Positions 9,655 to 21,563 of a DNA stretch of 64,000 nt are shown in pieces. The translations under genes and the position numbers were made by a program. Source of the stretch: Zea mays (taxonomy: Eukaryota > Streptophyta > Magnoliopsida > Poales > Poaceae); NCBI RefSeq assembly GCF_902167145.1, contig NC_050101.1, positions 118,201,789 to 118,265,788 of the forward strand, given 5' to 3'. Within the stretch, counting starts at the first letter, position 1. Every line of letters begins with the position of its first letter. The notes under the pieces were generated by a model. That model worked only from the letters and a program-made list of their open reading frames with translations, was not told the origin of the DNA and ran no database searches.

Positions 9655-12600
9655 TGTAAAGCCCAAAATTTGCATAAGACAATAAATAAATATATAAATA
9701 AAATAGTAAGTTCAAATATCTCAACTTATACTTGAGTAATGAATGTTGAGGACTGAATTTTGAAACTGAGAATTAATTTATAAAAAAATATAGAAAGGTT
9801 TCTATTCAACTAAATAATTGTGCATATCATTAAATGATGCACCATAAGCATTTATTTACATGAATATCTAATTTTGAAGTAACTTTTACTTCTCATTCCA
9901 CATTCAAAGTACTATTTTTCTAAATGAGAAAGAAAACAATTTATGGAACCATTTATTCCTTTGGTAAATAGATGACAAGGAAAAGGATAGAAAAAATAAT
10001 ATTGTAAACAATAGATTTTATATTAGGAATTATTGTGACACTTGAAAAGTTGAAGTTCAAAACATGTTTGAATTTGAACTGAATTTGAAAAGAAAACAGA
10101 AAAGATAAAAGAATAAAAGAAAAACACTAACCTGGGCCGCTCATGCACAATTCGGCCCATCTTCCCCCTCACCTCGCCAGCCCGCCATTCTCCCTGACGC
10201 TGGCAACAATGCCCCACTGCCCAACACCCCACCACGCGCGCTCCTGTGGCCACTGAAAGGTGGGACCCGCGGGTCGGGCGCTTGACGTTGTGTGCGCGAT
10301 GACAATGACATATGGGGCCCGATTGTCTGATGCGTCTCCTTCACCGTAACAAACCTCACCAGAATCCGCGCGATGATCTCGTCGTGTGCTGCGCGATGCC
10401 TGCTGGCGCTTGCTCGTCTCGCCCATCCATGGGACCCGCTCGTCAGGATCATCCCCAACCCCCCTAACAGAAACACCAAACCCGCCGCTAGGACTTCGGT
10501 TCCAATCGCTTGGTCCGCGCATGGCGTGCTCGCCCCTGTGATCTCGGCGACCGTTTCAACAACCCTTGGTCACCGGGTTCCCCCATGCCCTATAAGATAG
10601 ATCCGTGACCGTGACCGTGCTCGTACTTCCAGCTCAAGGCTCGAGCTGACCTCAACCGCAGACTCTGGTGCCGCGCGGGTCAAGGTCGGGCGCGGGATTC
10701 GCCACCGGCGTCCCTCATCTCCGTACTGGTTGGGCACGCACGGCGCGTTCGGGGGCGTTCGCTGGTGAACCCCGAGTGTGTTCGATGAGGCCACCAAGCT
10801 CGTGGGTGATCGGAAGGGCGGCAATTTCTCGCCGCGGTGGCGGCCATGTCGTGGATCCGTGCCGCGGCGTGGACAACACTGCAGACGCTACGATAACCGG
10901 TATGGTAAACTCCATTAAGTTCTTCATACCCTTCGCTCTGTTTAGCATAGACTCGTAGCCTAGCTGGGGCACCTGGGTGCCGGAGCACTGCTCACCGGTG
11001 ATGCTCCGCCGTGTGAACCTGGCGGCGGTGACACTGCTCGTGGTTGGTGGGGAAGAAAGCTTAGAACCGTTGGATCAAATGCGGAGGTCCAGGATTAGAA
11101 GGTAACTTACCCATTCGGAGGTTGAATCCAGGCCGTAGATGGATAGATCCACGGGCAGGATTGAGGATGGATAAGGTCCGTTGGATTGGAGTTGTGGGTT
11201 CAGGATTAGAACTTTGTGTACCCCTTCACATATTTAATCTGGACCATCCGGAATGAATCGGACGGCTCTGAATCAACGATACCCCTTCGCCCTGGCTTTC
11301 TTTCTAAAGAACCCCTGGCTTTCTTAAAAATCAACCCGCCGTCCATGGGCGATGTTCACTGAGTCTTAGAAAATTTACGTGTTAGCCCCTGGGCTTCTCC
11401 GAATTTGGCGTGCCGACCAGTTAGCGAATAAAATCAAGGAAATTCATTTTAAAATCATTTTTAATACGAAAATAATGGTAGAAACTTGTATAAATCATAG
11501 AAAATTCATATGAACTCCGAATTGACCCATCCCAATTTCTATAATTTTATAATATTATGGTTTATCAATTAGTGCCACTTATTCGTCATGAAAGCCACTT
11601 TAAAATTTATTTCCTAACTAATCTTATATCAAATCCATAAAACCTTAGGAAATTCATAACTCCTCCGTTTTTACTCCGATTTGATCCGTTCGAGTTGCGT
11701 TAGTCTCGTAGCAACGCATAGGTTATTATTATGCAGTTTGATCTTATGTTTGATGTGATGTTCATTTTATCTATACCATGTTTGTTTGTATTGCTACGAC
11801 TAGCGCGAGGACACGTGTCATCTAAAGACCAAGTTGGTACCTGGAATCTCAAGTCCCAGGCAAGTTGTGCCCTTGATCACTTCTTTTACCCACCCATGTC
11901 CTAATTAATCATAATGATCTGCATAGGTTAATTTTGATGGGACCTAATAGGTTACCCTAGTTTGTCTATCCTTATGCCTTGTTTACCACTGAACTTTTTG
12001 GGTAGTACTTGCTAGTGCTTTATGTGGTTTTGGGTATGAAGATACATTATTCATGATTATATTTTAGTTATCCGTTGTTATTTACTGTTCATGTCAAGAT
12101 CATTAATGTTAATTGGAACATAGAGCTTAACTTGAGAACCACGTGCCACCACAAGGGTTTAATGGGACGCCCTTGGCTGACTAATTAGGAAAGCTAGTGG
12201 AGGACTACCTTACCCGAAAGGGGCAAGGGCAGTAGGGGAGTGGTCAGTGTAGGGAGGTCCTTGGATGATTTTGCTGCGATGGCAGTCAGACAAGAACCCT
12301 GCATTGGAGCTTCCTATAAACTGTAGCGGGTTTTCTGAAGCTAGTGGAACTTTGTAAAGGCCTCGTAGTGTTACCCTGCCTCGCCTCCTCGGTAGAGGTG
12401 TATGGGAAGTCGCGATCTCTTGGCAGATGGGTAACATGACTTGTGGGTAAAGGGTACCACCTCTGCAGAGTGTAAAACTGGTATACTAGCCGAGCTCACG
12501 GTCATGAGCAGCTCAGGACTCTCTGATGATTAATTTATGGAATTTAAATTCAATTTGTCATATGCATTGCATCGCAGGTGATGATGTTACTTTTTGTTCT

Positions 12601-13093
12601 ACTGCTTAATTGGGTTGGTATTTACTTATACTTAGTAATTGCTAATAAAATTTTGACCAACTTTAAAAGCAATGCTCAGCTCTAACCATCCTCTTTGGTA
12701 AGCCTTACACTTCACGTGAGCTCCCACCTTTGGCGAATTCATGCACATTATTCCCCACAACTTGTTGAGCGATGAACGTATGTGAGCTCACTCTTGCTGT
12801 CTCACACCCCCCACAGGTCAAGAACAGGTACCACAGGATGAGGCGCATGGAGGATGCTGCGATGTGTTCGTGAGAGGTCTAGGTCGTCGTCTCCCAGTCA
12901 ACTTTGGGTTGCTGGACCGTTGTCTCCTTATAATGTAATTATCTATTTATTTTGTATAGAACTCCTGTTATATAGTAAAATTGTGACATTCGATCCTGTG
13001 CCATGAATCATCATATGTGTGAGACTTGGTCCCAGCACACCTGGTGATTATGCTCGTGCCCGGGTTTTGGACCCCTAAAATCCGGGTGTGACA
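9655..13093 (+). repeat. 5' LTR of LARD-like element
   Basis: 3,439 bp, pairs with 14408-17849. It starts AT-rich (to about 10130), then has a GC-rich block (10130-11060) with a CCCTATAAGATAG sequence near 10590 as possible core promoter. Overlapping ORFs of 75-117 codons in the GC-rich block run on both strands and are repeated in both LTRs; I see no protein motif in them. Confidence 0.93.
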
Positions 13094-13097
13094 GAAG

Positions 13098-13108
13098 TGG
13101 TATCAGAG
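13098..13108 (+). other. Primer-binding site, initiator-Met tRNA type
   Basis: TGGTATCAGAG, four bases after the LTR end, is the standard plant primer-binding sequence complementary to the 3' end of initiator-Met tRNA. Confidence 0.85.
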
Positions 13109-14392
13109 GGATGCTGATTGTAGGACGAAACCTAGATAGAACTGGACAACCAATACTTACCTTACTCTGATTCTTTCCTAAACTCTTCTTTTTCCGCTTA
13201 CTCTGATTATTCTTACCTTTTCTTTCTAAAGACAAATGTGGATTTCATACTTTGAAACCCAGTGCCTAAAGTGACCTTTAGGAATAGGAGACCTACTCTC
13301 AGGAACAAAAACAAAACTATTTTGTTATGGATATCTATGCACTTGAATGTTTGTTCTTATGATACTTGTTTGATTTGGATCTTTGCTTGAGTGTGATGAG
13401 TTGTGGAGTAATGTCCACGATTGCATCTGCATATACACGTAGACATAAGGAAAAATATTTATAAAATAGACAACACATAATATTCCCTATTAAAAATATA
13501 TCAAGCCTAATAGATCCATCTTATCTTAAAAGATTCTTTCTTATCTTAATAGATTCATCTTATCTTGAAAAGATTTTATCTTATCCAAATAGATCTAACT
13601 TACCTCAAAAGATTCTACATATTCCTTATGGATTTATCTTGCCCTAATAAACATATTTATCCCATACTCGTGTAACAACCATGATCTAATCCAAAGTAAT
13701 TAGATCTTAACTAGTCCAAAATAATCATATCAATTTATTCTAGATCTGATCCCATCTAATAGGTTAATCTAACCTAACGAAGTCTAACCTTAAGTTGAGT
13801 AACCTAAGGTCAGTCACTTCACCAATTAATAGTGGAAAAAAATAGACTAGACCCTACTCCTATGATAATGATTTAATCCAAATTTGGTGTCCTAGACCAA
13901 CTCGACCATATACTACTATTTGACCTACATGTATAATCCGTATAGATCAACATAAATTAAAAACGCCCAAGATTTTGAACTATCTCATAAAACCTATCCT
14001 ACCCACATCTATCTACTTGTCCATAAACTCAGATGATAACTCCAAGATTAAAGACCGAAGATGATCAACCTCATCAAGGAAGGATAAACACCAACTCAAG
14101 TCTTCAAAGACCAAGCTGGATCATCAGATGAGAAAAGTTTCCCCATCCATATTGGAATCTTTCTTTGCCCTAACCTTTATTAACGCAACCTTCCCTACTC
14201 CTGCCCAATAGCTAAACAAAGTATACCCATGTGTTCCTGATCATTTCCTTATTTAATGATTTAAGAAAAAAAATATAGAAAACATTTGTGCTTAAAACCA
14301 TTTGAAAAAAAAAACTCAAAGTTAAACTGCAACCAAACATTTGGCTTTATATATTCCCTTTTCTTACAAATCTCGAGGACGAGATTTCTGTT

Positions 14393-14407
14393 AAGGGGGG
14401 TAGGATT
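14393..14407 (+). other. Polypurine tract
   Basis: AAGGGGGGTAGGATT precedes the 3' LTR start TGTAAAG at 14408. Confidence 0.8.
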
Positions 14408-17400
14408 TGTAAAGCCCAAAATTTGCATAAGACAATAAATAAATATATAAATAAAATAGTAAGTTCAAATATCTCAACTTATACTTGAGTAATGAATGTT
14501 GAGGACTGAATTTTGAAACTGAGAATTAATTTATAAAAAAAATATAGAAAGGTTTCTATTCAACTAAATAATTGTGCATATCATTAAATGATGCACCATA
14601 AGCATTTATTTACATGAATATCTAATTTTGAAGTAACTTTTACTTCTCATTCCACATTCAAAGTACTATTTTTCTAAATGAGAAAGAAAACAATTTATGG
14701 AACCATTTATTCCTTTGGTAAATAGATGACAAGGAAAAGGATAGAAAAAAATAATATTGTAAACAATAGATTTTATATTAGGAATTATTGTGACACTTGA
14801 AAAGTTGAAGTTCAAAACATGTTTGAATTTGAACTGAATTTGAAAAGAAAACAGAAAAGATAAAAGAATAAAAGAAAAACACTAACCTGGGTCGCTCATG
14901 CACAATTCGGCCCATCTTCCCCCTCACCTCGCCAGCCCGCCATTCTCCCTGACGCTGGCAACAATGCCCCACTGCCCAACACCCCACCACGCGCGCTCCT
15001 GTGGCCACTGAAAGGTGGGACCCGCGGGTCGGGCGCTTGACGTTGTGCGCGCGATGACAATGACATATGGGGCCCGATTATCTGATGCGTCTCCTTCACC
15101 GTAACAAACCTCACCGGAATCCGCGCGATGATCTCGCCGTGTGCTGCGCGATGCCTGCTGGCGCTTGCTCGTCTCGCCCATCCATGGGACCCGCTCGTCA
15201 GGATCATCCCCAACCCCCCTAAAAGAAACACCGAACCCGCCGCTAGGACTTCGGTTCCAATCGCTTGGTCCGCGCATGGCGTGCTCGCCCCTGTGATCTC
15301 GGCGACCGTTTCAACAACCCTTGGTCACCGGGTTCCCCCATGCCCTATAAGATAGATCCGTGACCGTGACCGTGCCCGTACTTCCAGCTCAAGGCTCGAG
15401 CTGACCTCAACTGCGGACTCTGGTGCCGCGCGGGTCAAGGTCGGGCGCGGGATTCGCCACCGGCGTCCCTCATCTCCGTACTGGTTGGGCACGCACGGCG
15501 CGTTCGGGGGCGTTCGCTGGTGAACCCCGAGTGTGTTCGATGAGGCCGCCAAGCTCGTGGGTGATCGGAAGGGCGACAATTTCTCGCCGCGGTGGCGGCC
15601 ATGTCGTGGATCCGTGCCGCGGCGTGGACAACACTGCAGACGCTACGATAACCGGTATGGTGCACTCCATTAAGTTCTTCATACCCTCCGCTCTGTTTAG
15701 CATAGACTCGTAGCCTAGCTGGGGCACCTGGGTGCCGGAGCACTGCTCACCGGTGATGCTCCGCCGTGTGAACCTGGCGGCGGTGACACTGCTCGTGGTT
15801 GGTGGGGAAGAAAGCTTAGAACCGTTGGATCAAATGCGGACGTCCAGGATTAGAAGGTAACTTACCCATTCGGAGGTTGAATCCAGGCCGTAGATGGATA
15901 GATCCACGGGCAGGATTGAGGATGGATAAGGTCCGTTGGATTGGAGTTGTGGGTTCAGGATTAGAACTTTGTGTACCCCTTCACATATTTAATCTGGACC
16001 ATCCGGAATGAATCGGGCGGCTCTGAATCAACGATACCCCTTCGCCCTGGCTTTCTTTCTAAAGAACCCCTGGCTTTCTTAAAAATCAACCCGCCGTCCA
16101 TGGGCGATGTTCACTGAGTCTTAGAAAATTTATGTGTTAGCCCCTGGGCTTCTCCGAATTTGGCGCGCCGACCAGTTAGCGAATAAAATCAAGGAAATTC
16201 ATTTTAAAATCATTTTTAATACGAAAATAATGGTAGAAACTTGTATAAATCATAGAAAATTCATATGAACTCCGAATTGACCCATCCCAATTTCTATAAT
16301 TTTATAATATTATGGTTTATCAATTAGTGCCACTTATTCGTCATGAAAGCCACTTTAAAATTTATTTCCTAACTAATCTTATATCAAATCCATAAAACCT
16401 TAGGAAATTCATAACTCCTCCGTTTTTACTCCGATTTGATCCGTTCGAGTTGCGTTAGTCTCGTAGCAACGCATAGGTTATTATTATGCAGTTTGATCTT
16501 ATGTTTGATGTGATGTTCATTTTATCTATACCATGTTTGTTTGTATTGCTACGACTAGCGCGAGGACACGTGTCATCTAAAGAGCAAGTTGGTACCTGGA
16601 ATCTCAAGTCCCAGGCAAGTTGTGCCCTTGATCACTTCTTTTACCCACCCATGTCCTAATTAATCATAATGATCTGCATAGGTTAATTTTGATGGGACCT
16701 AATAGGTTACCCTAGTTTGTCTATCCTTGTGCCTTGTTTACCACTGAACTTTTTGGGTAGTACTTGCTAGTGCTTTATGTGGTTTTGGGTATGAAGATAC
16801 ATTATTCATGATTATATTTTAGTTATCCGTTGTTATTTACTGTTCATGTCAAGATCATTAATGTTAATTGGAACATAGAGCTTAACTTGAGAACCACGTG
16901 CCACCACAAGGGTTTAATGGGACGCCCTTGGCTGACTAATTAGGAAAGCTAGTGGAGGACTACCTTACCCGAAAGGGGCAAGGGCAGTAGGGGAGTGGTC
17001 AGTGTAGGGAGGTCCTTGGATGATTTTGCTGCGATGGCAGTCAGACAAGAACCCTGCATTGGAGCTTCCTATAAACTGTAGCAGGTTTTCTGAAGCTAGT
17101 GGAACTTTGTAAAGGCCTCGTAGTGTTACCCTGCCTCGCCTCCTCGGTAGAGGTGTATGGGAAGTCGCGATCTCTTGGCAGATGGGTAACATGACTTGTG
17201 GGTAAAGGGTACCACCTCTGCAGAGTGTAAAACTGGTATACTAGCCGAGCTCACGGTCATGAGCAGCTCAGGACTCTCTGATGATTAATTTATGGAATTT
17301 AAATTCAATTTGTCATATGCATTGCATCGCAGGTGATGATGTTACTTTTTGTTCTACTGCTTAATTGGGTTGGTATTTACTTATACTTAGTAATTGCTAA

Positions 17401-17849
17401 TAAAATTTTGACCAACTTTAAAAGCAATGCTCAGCTCTAACCATCCTCTTTGGTAAGCCTTACACTTCACGTGAGCTCCCACCTTTGGCGAGTTCATGCA
17501 CATTATTCCCCACAACTTGTTGAGCGATGAACGTATGTGAGCTCACTCTTGCTGTCTCACACCCCCCCACAGGTCAAGAACAGGTACCACAGGATGAGGC
17601 GCATGGAGGATGCTGCGATGTGTTCGTGAGAGGTCTAGGTCGTCGTCTCCCAGTCAACTTTGGGTTGCTGGACCGTTGTCTCCTTATAATGTAATTATCT
17701 ATTTATTTTGTATAGAACTCCTATTATATAGTAAAATTGTGACATTCGATCCTGTGCCATGAATCATCATATGTGTGAGACTTGGTCCCAGCACACCTGG
17801 TGATTATGCTCGCGCCCGGGTTTTGGACCCCTAAAATCCGGGTGTGACA
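14408..17849 (+). repeat. 3' LTR of LARD-like element
   Basis: 3,442 bp, near-identical to 9655-13093. It ends GGTGTGACA directly before the second ACCTT copy. Confidence 0.93.
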
Positions 17850-18318
17850 ACCTTTTAGTCCACAAGTGTTTGAGTCATTGTTGTAAACTTTTATGAGGGG
17901 CATGATTGTAATTCCTCACAGGCTGTGTCTTGTGCCTAAAAATAGTGAACAGTATTCCTTTACTGTTCACGCATTCCTGTAATTGCAATCGCATCACTCG
18001 GGAATTATTCCTTGCCAAGGCAGAGGTATAAATGTATCTAATATTATATTTGAATACATCAAGTTTATATAATATGTAAATGATGTTGTTTGCTTATAGT
18101 TTACTTGTCTTTAATGCTTTATATCTCACATTATTTTATATAATCTTTGAGAATTTAATTATGGAAATTCAACCTTCGTAATTGTGTCGTTTTAACCTTT
18201 GTCCGAAGTGCATTAAATCCTTGAGGAAATAATGCTTCAGCGGACGAAGGACATTAACATTTAACATTTTATGTTGCCTTGTTCTTAATTCATAACATTT
18301 GAGAACAAGTCCCCAACA
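17850..18318 (+). repeat. 3' LTR of Cinful-like element, second part
   Basis: Begins with the duplicated ACCTT and continues the LTR to CCCCAACA. Its TATA region reads CTAAAAATAG instead of CTATAAATAG. Confidence 0.95.
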
Positions 18319-18443
18319 TCACTATACATTCAATTGGCACGGATGATCAATTGGCCGATATATTTACAAAGCCATTAGATGAAACGAGATTTTGCTCACT
18401 AAGAAGTGAAATGAATGTGATAGATCTCTCAAACGTGGCTTGA
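18319..18443 (+). pseudogene. Copia pol C-terminus (RNase H end), cut by insertion
   Basis: The frame from 18321 reads the characteristic Copia ending HSIGTDDQLADIFTKPLDE and continues to a TGA at 18441-18443. The upstream part of the polyprotein is separated by the whole Gypsy nest and lies off-window. Confidence 0.9.
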
Positions 18444-19363
18444 GGTTGAATACACATGTGTAGTATTGCATTTCGCTTCTAAATATGCTCTCTAGGCTAT
18501 TTATTGGGTATTTTTTGATGAATTTTTCATTCTCATTTGGTCTAAGTAGTTTTATATGAAAATGTGTATTCCTCAAATACATAATGTGTATATGCATGCA
18601 TACTAACCCTTGGATTGGTTGAAATGTCCATATATGAGCGTCAAATCATATTTGAAATTCAAAATCAGAAAGTGGACAAAGTTTGGAGATTTGAGTATCA
18701 GGCCGCGGACCGTCCGCCGTATCAGGGTCTGGACAGTCCGAGTCAACAGAGCAGACAGTCTGAATCAACAGGTCGCGGACCGTCCGCCGTCCCTACGCGG
18801 ACCGTCCGCGACAGGCAGTTAAGTCGGGCAGAGACAGTCAAATTGTCACTTTCATCAGTTATCTTCTCCTCTCACACTTTCCACACGCCTAAAGGTGACT
18901 CTTGTCGATTGTGAGCGGACGGTGAAGTGAACTTGTGCACGGACTGTCCGGAAGCGTGTTGGAAGTTCAACAATCATGTCTTCATCCTGGTATTTCAAAA
19001 TCTCATGGACTTTATCTGATTTCTTCAAATTTGGGGATTCTTCAAATTTTCTCTCTGATCTAGAATTCACCAGTGGATTTACAAATATGATTGGTGGAAT
19101 TGCTAGTGTTACTGATTGTGAATGTTGTGCAAAAATTTGAACAAGTTTGGATGGTTATTTTCTGCCAAATCGTTGATTGAATGAATGGGGCGGCTAGGGT
19201 TCTAGAAAATCGCCCCTGAACGGTCACAGACCGTCCGCCAGGTTGGTGCGAACAGTCCGGACCCCTGGCGCGGACAGTCCGCCGCCCTAGCGCGGACTGT
19301 CTGGCCCCTGACAGAAAGTTACACTTTCTTTCTCTATGTTGTGGTGTTATCAACAATTCACCT
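18444..19363. other. Spacer between pol and envelope-like ORF, with palindrome cluster
   Basis: No coding motif. It holds many GGACNGTCC palindromes (clusters about 18700-18805, 18940-18955 and 19210-19300), the same box found in the LTR at 21962-22490. Just past its end a splice-acceptor-like sequence (TATATTGCAG, near 19377-19386) precedes the conserved part of the next ORF. Confidence 0.75.
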
Positions 19364-20941
19364 GTGGTTATTTCTCACATATATTGCAGTGGTCTGGGTG
19401 GTCTTCGGAAGAAGCTTGCCGGTCGTTTCAAATCAAAGCGCCCTCGTGCCGATGATGCAGACTATAATCCAACCATAGACTCAGAGGCCCAATCTTCAGC
19501 TAGGGGTAGCATTTCTATGGACACAGAAGATGTTCCACACGCTCATCCTGACTATCCAATTGACATCACAGGATGGACCTGTCCAAAGAGGAGATTCTCT
19601 ATGGCAGAATATTGCTCCAGGAGGACAGTCAATCAGTATGCTCTACCCTCAGACACCAATATTCAGTTCTTTCACACTCAGCTTCAATTTGATGTCTTCT
19701 GGGGCACACTGATGGATACAAACTTTCATAAGCATCAAGTTATAGATTGGACTTTTATGCTGGGCCAATCAGCCATGGAGGACCTGATTCCAAAATTTGA
19801 GGCGTGTGGTCTCTATCACTTTATGGGTCAGAGGACCGACTTTAGTGAGATGGCTGTGAAACAATTCCTGGCCACTGCTGAGATCGATATTGATGAGCAA
19901 TCCATCACTTAGATGATTGGTTTCAAGAGGTATTCTGCAACCTTTGCTGAATTTGCTACTGCAAACAGTTTGGATTATGATACAATTTCAGTTGGGATTC
20001 ATTTGTACACTGAAGATAACTTTGAAGAATTTGTGCAATTCTATGAACCAGTCAGGCTGGGAATTCCTAGGAGGTTTGGTGAGACAGCAGGACTGAGGCA
20101 TCATCCTGCTGTGATTAACAAAATTGCTAGAGTAACAATTTTTCCCAAGAGTGGAGATAAGAGCAAAATGAGAGACAAGTTCTGGAACATTATCCACCAT
20201 GTCATGAATGGTGAGGTAATGAATGTTGTGCTATTTATGATGAGACAATTAAATGACCTTAAAATGGACAAGAACCAGAACTTAGCCTATGCTCCATACA
20301 TTATGGCTCTCATCAAAGCTAAGATCAGATTTGAGGGGCAGTGTGAGATAGTTCACAGTCCTTTTAGGCCCTTCAAGAATGAGATTGGGTTCCTCACCAG
20401 GCCTCTTACTCCTTTCCCAGATTATGAGGAAGAAGTTGGTGATGATGCAAGAGTTGCTCCTGAAGCTGATGCAGAGCAGATGCCTCCTCCTCCACCTCCT
20501 CCTCAGCCTCAGCAGTACTGGCAACCTGGTCCAGGCTATTTTGACCCTTACTTTCAGAACATGCAGCAAGGGCTCTAGACCCACATGGATGGCCGCTTCT
20601 AGGGCATGATGACCCATATGGACCAGCGCATGGATGCCATGCAATCTCGCTTTGATGATAACTTGGATGCGATAAATTCTGAGCTTTCTGAGTTTCGCAG
20701 TCACATCCGAGACACTGTTACTTATCCAATTATGACCAGGCGGAACAACATGCAGCAGAGTTTTTAGGACAATATGGGGGCTTTGTCTAGTGAGTTTGAC
20801 AATCTGTCTACAAATGAAAGCATTCAAGATATAAGTCAGAGGCAGCAGCAGCTCCAGCAAGACTTTGGGCAGTTCTCCTCTCCCTTCGACACCTTCAGCA
20901 CTCATTATTACAGTATGTATCCTCCACCTGGTGGTCAGTGA
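19364..20941 (+). pseudogene. Sirevirus envelope-like ORF, interrupted by four TAG codons
   Basis: One frame runs from 19364 to TGA 20939-20941, broken only by TAG at 19910, 20576, 20600 and 20765. The first 180 residues are basic then acidic. The middle (to about residue 370) looks globular. A Pro-rich stretch (PPPPPPP, near 20480) is followed by a repetitive Met/Gln/Asp-rich tail that looks coiled-coil-like. I see no clear signal peptide, so the envelope label rests on position and family knowledge only. The true start may be upstream or spliced. All four breaks are TAG, one transition away from CAG. It is probably inactive. Confidence 0.7.
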
Positions 20942-21563
20942 GGCCCCTCCTTTGTGGCAATTGATGCCAAAGGGGGAGAGAAGAGAAGAGAAGTTGGAAA
21001 TGTCATATTCAGGGGGAGCTCGCTCATGTGGACATTGAGACTATGCATGTGCATGTTTACTATTTTATGTCTTATGCACTTGGTTATTATTTGAACTTTA
21101 TGTCTTATGCATTTGGTGAACTATGTCGTATGGTTGTGGACAAATATTTGTAATATTCTGTGGGTTGAACTATGTGTGTTAAATCTTATGTTTAAATTAG
21201 TTCGAATTATTCTGTGAATGGTTGATCAAGGAGTGATTAAATTTGCTGCGCTTATTTTACATATTACTTCTTGTATGCCTCGATAACCATGATTGTAGGA
21301 ACATATCCAACAAAACTCCGATCGATTATGTGTGTTGTATCTTCAACTAGAAATATCATGCACACACATAGGGGAGCTATTCCTACACTCTAAGTTTTAT
21401 TGAGATTTATCTATCTCTCGAATGGAACTTCAAATCAAGATAAGTCTTATGAAACTCACCTCTAAAATCCTTTTTATACCTAAGGTATGAGGGAGATTCA
21501 AAAAACAAAACTTCTCTTTGATATAATGTGTAGTGTTGTCATCAATTACAAAAAGGGGGAGAT
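20942..21563 (+). other. Pre-LTR region with repeated polypurine-like motifs
   Basis: Non-coding. AAAGGGGGAG-like motifs occur near 20969, 21012 and 21365, with the proper polypurine tract AAAAAGGGGGAGA at 21550-21562 next to the LTR. Several such motifs before the 3' LTR are typical for Sireviruses. Confidence 0.8.

Larger units (their letters stand above)
13094..14407 (+). other. Internal region of LARD-like element, non-coding
   Basis: 1,314 bp with no ORF over about 75 codons. Around 13500-13660 a degenerate short motif (AGATTCATCTTATCTT-like, about 20 bp) recurs. No gag or pol motif was found. Confidence 0.85.
9655..17849 (+). mobile_element. Non-coding LTR element with very long LTRs (LARD-like, Tekay/Del-type)
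   Basis: 8,195 bp, TGTAAAG...GTGACA, flanked by a perfect 5-bp target duplication ACCTT (9650-9654 and 17850-17854). LTRs are about 3.44 kb each; the internal part is only 1.3 kb and has no coding capacity. The primer site matches the initiator-Met tRNA type, and the end CGAGGACGAGATTT...AAGGGGGG is the form I know from Del/Tekay chromoviruses. It cannot make its own proteins, so mobilisation in trans is inferred. By eye the LTRs differ at about 27 positions (0.8%), plus short homopolymer indels. Confidence 0.9.
1..18318 (+). mobile_element. Cinful-like Ty3/Gypsy (Tat-type) LTR retrotransposon, compound and interrupted
   Basis: The order is partial LTR (1-450), a 73-bp internal remnant (451-523), LTR (524-1123), primer-binding site, pol with protease, reverse transcriptase, two RNase H domains and integrase (to 5121), spacer with tandem repeats, antisense gene (6008-9067), polypurine tract and 3' LTR (9519-9654 plus 17850-18318). 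The 3' LTR is split by another element at 9655-17849. Dual RNase H and an extra antisense ORF after integrase are known features of the Tat lineage. LTR ends (TGTTGGG/CCCAACA) and the CTTCGG-rich sequence suggest the maize Cinful-Zeon family; this name is from memory. No gag lies between the primer site and the protease. The right flank starts TCACT, a candidate target duplication whose partner is outside the window. Confidence 0.85.

Noticed and set aside
10023..10988. Cluster of 75-117-codon ORFs on both strands, repeated at 14778-15743
   Set aside because: They lie in the GC-rich part of the LARD LTRs, overlap each other in several frames and show no protein motif. They repeat only because the LTR repeats.
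19364..20941. Treating the envelope-like ORF as a real fusogenic envelope
   Set aside because: No signal peptide or fusion-peptide feature is convincing, and no transmembrane segment stands out. The label is kept only as a positional family name.
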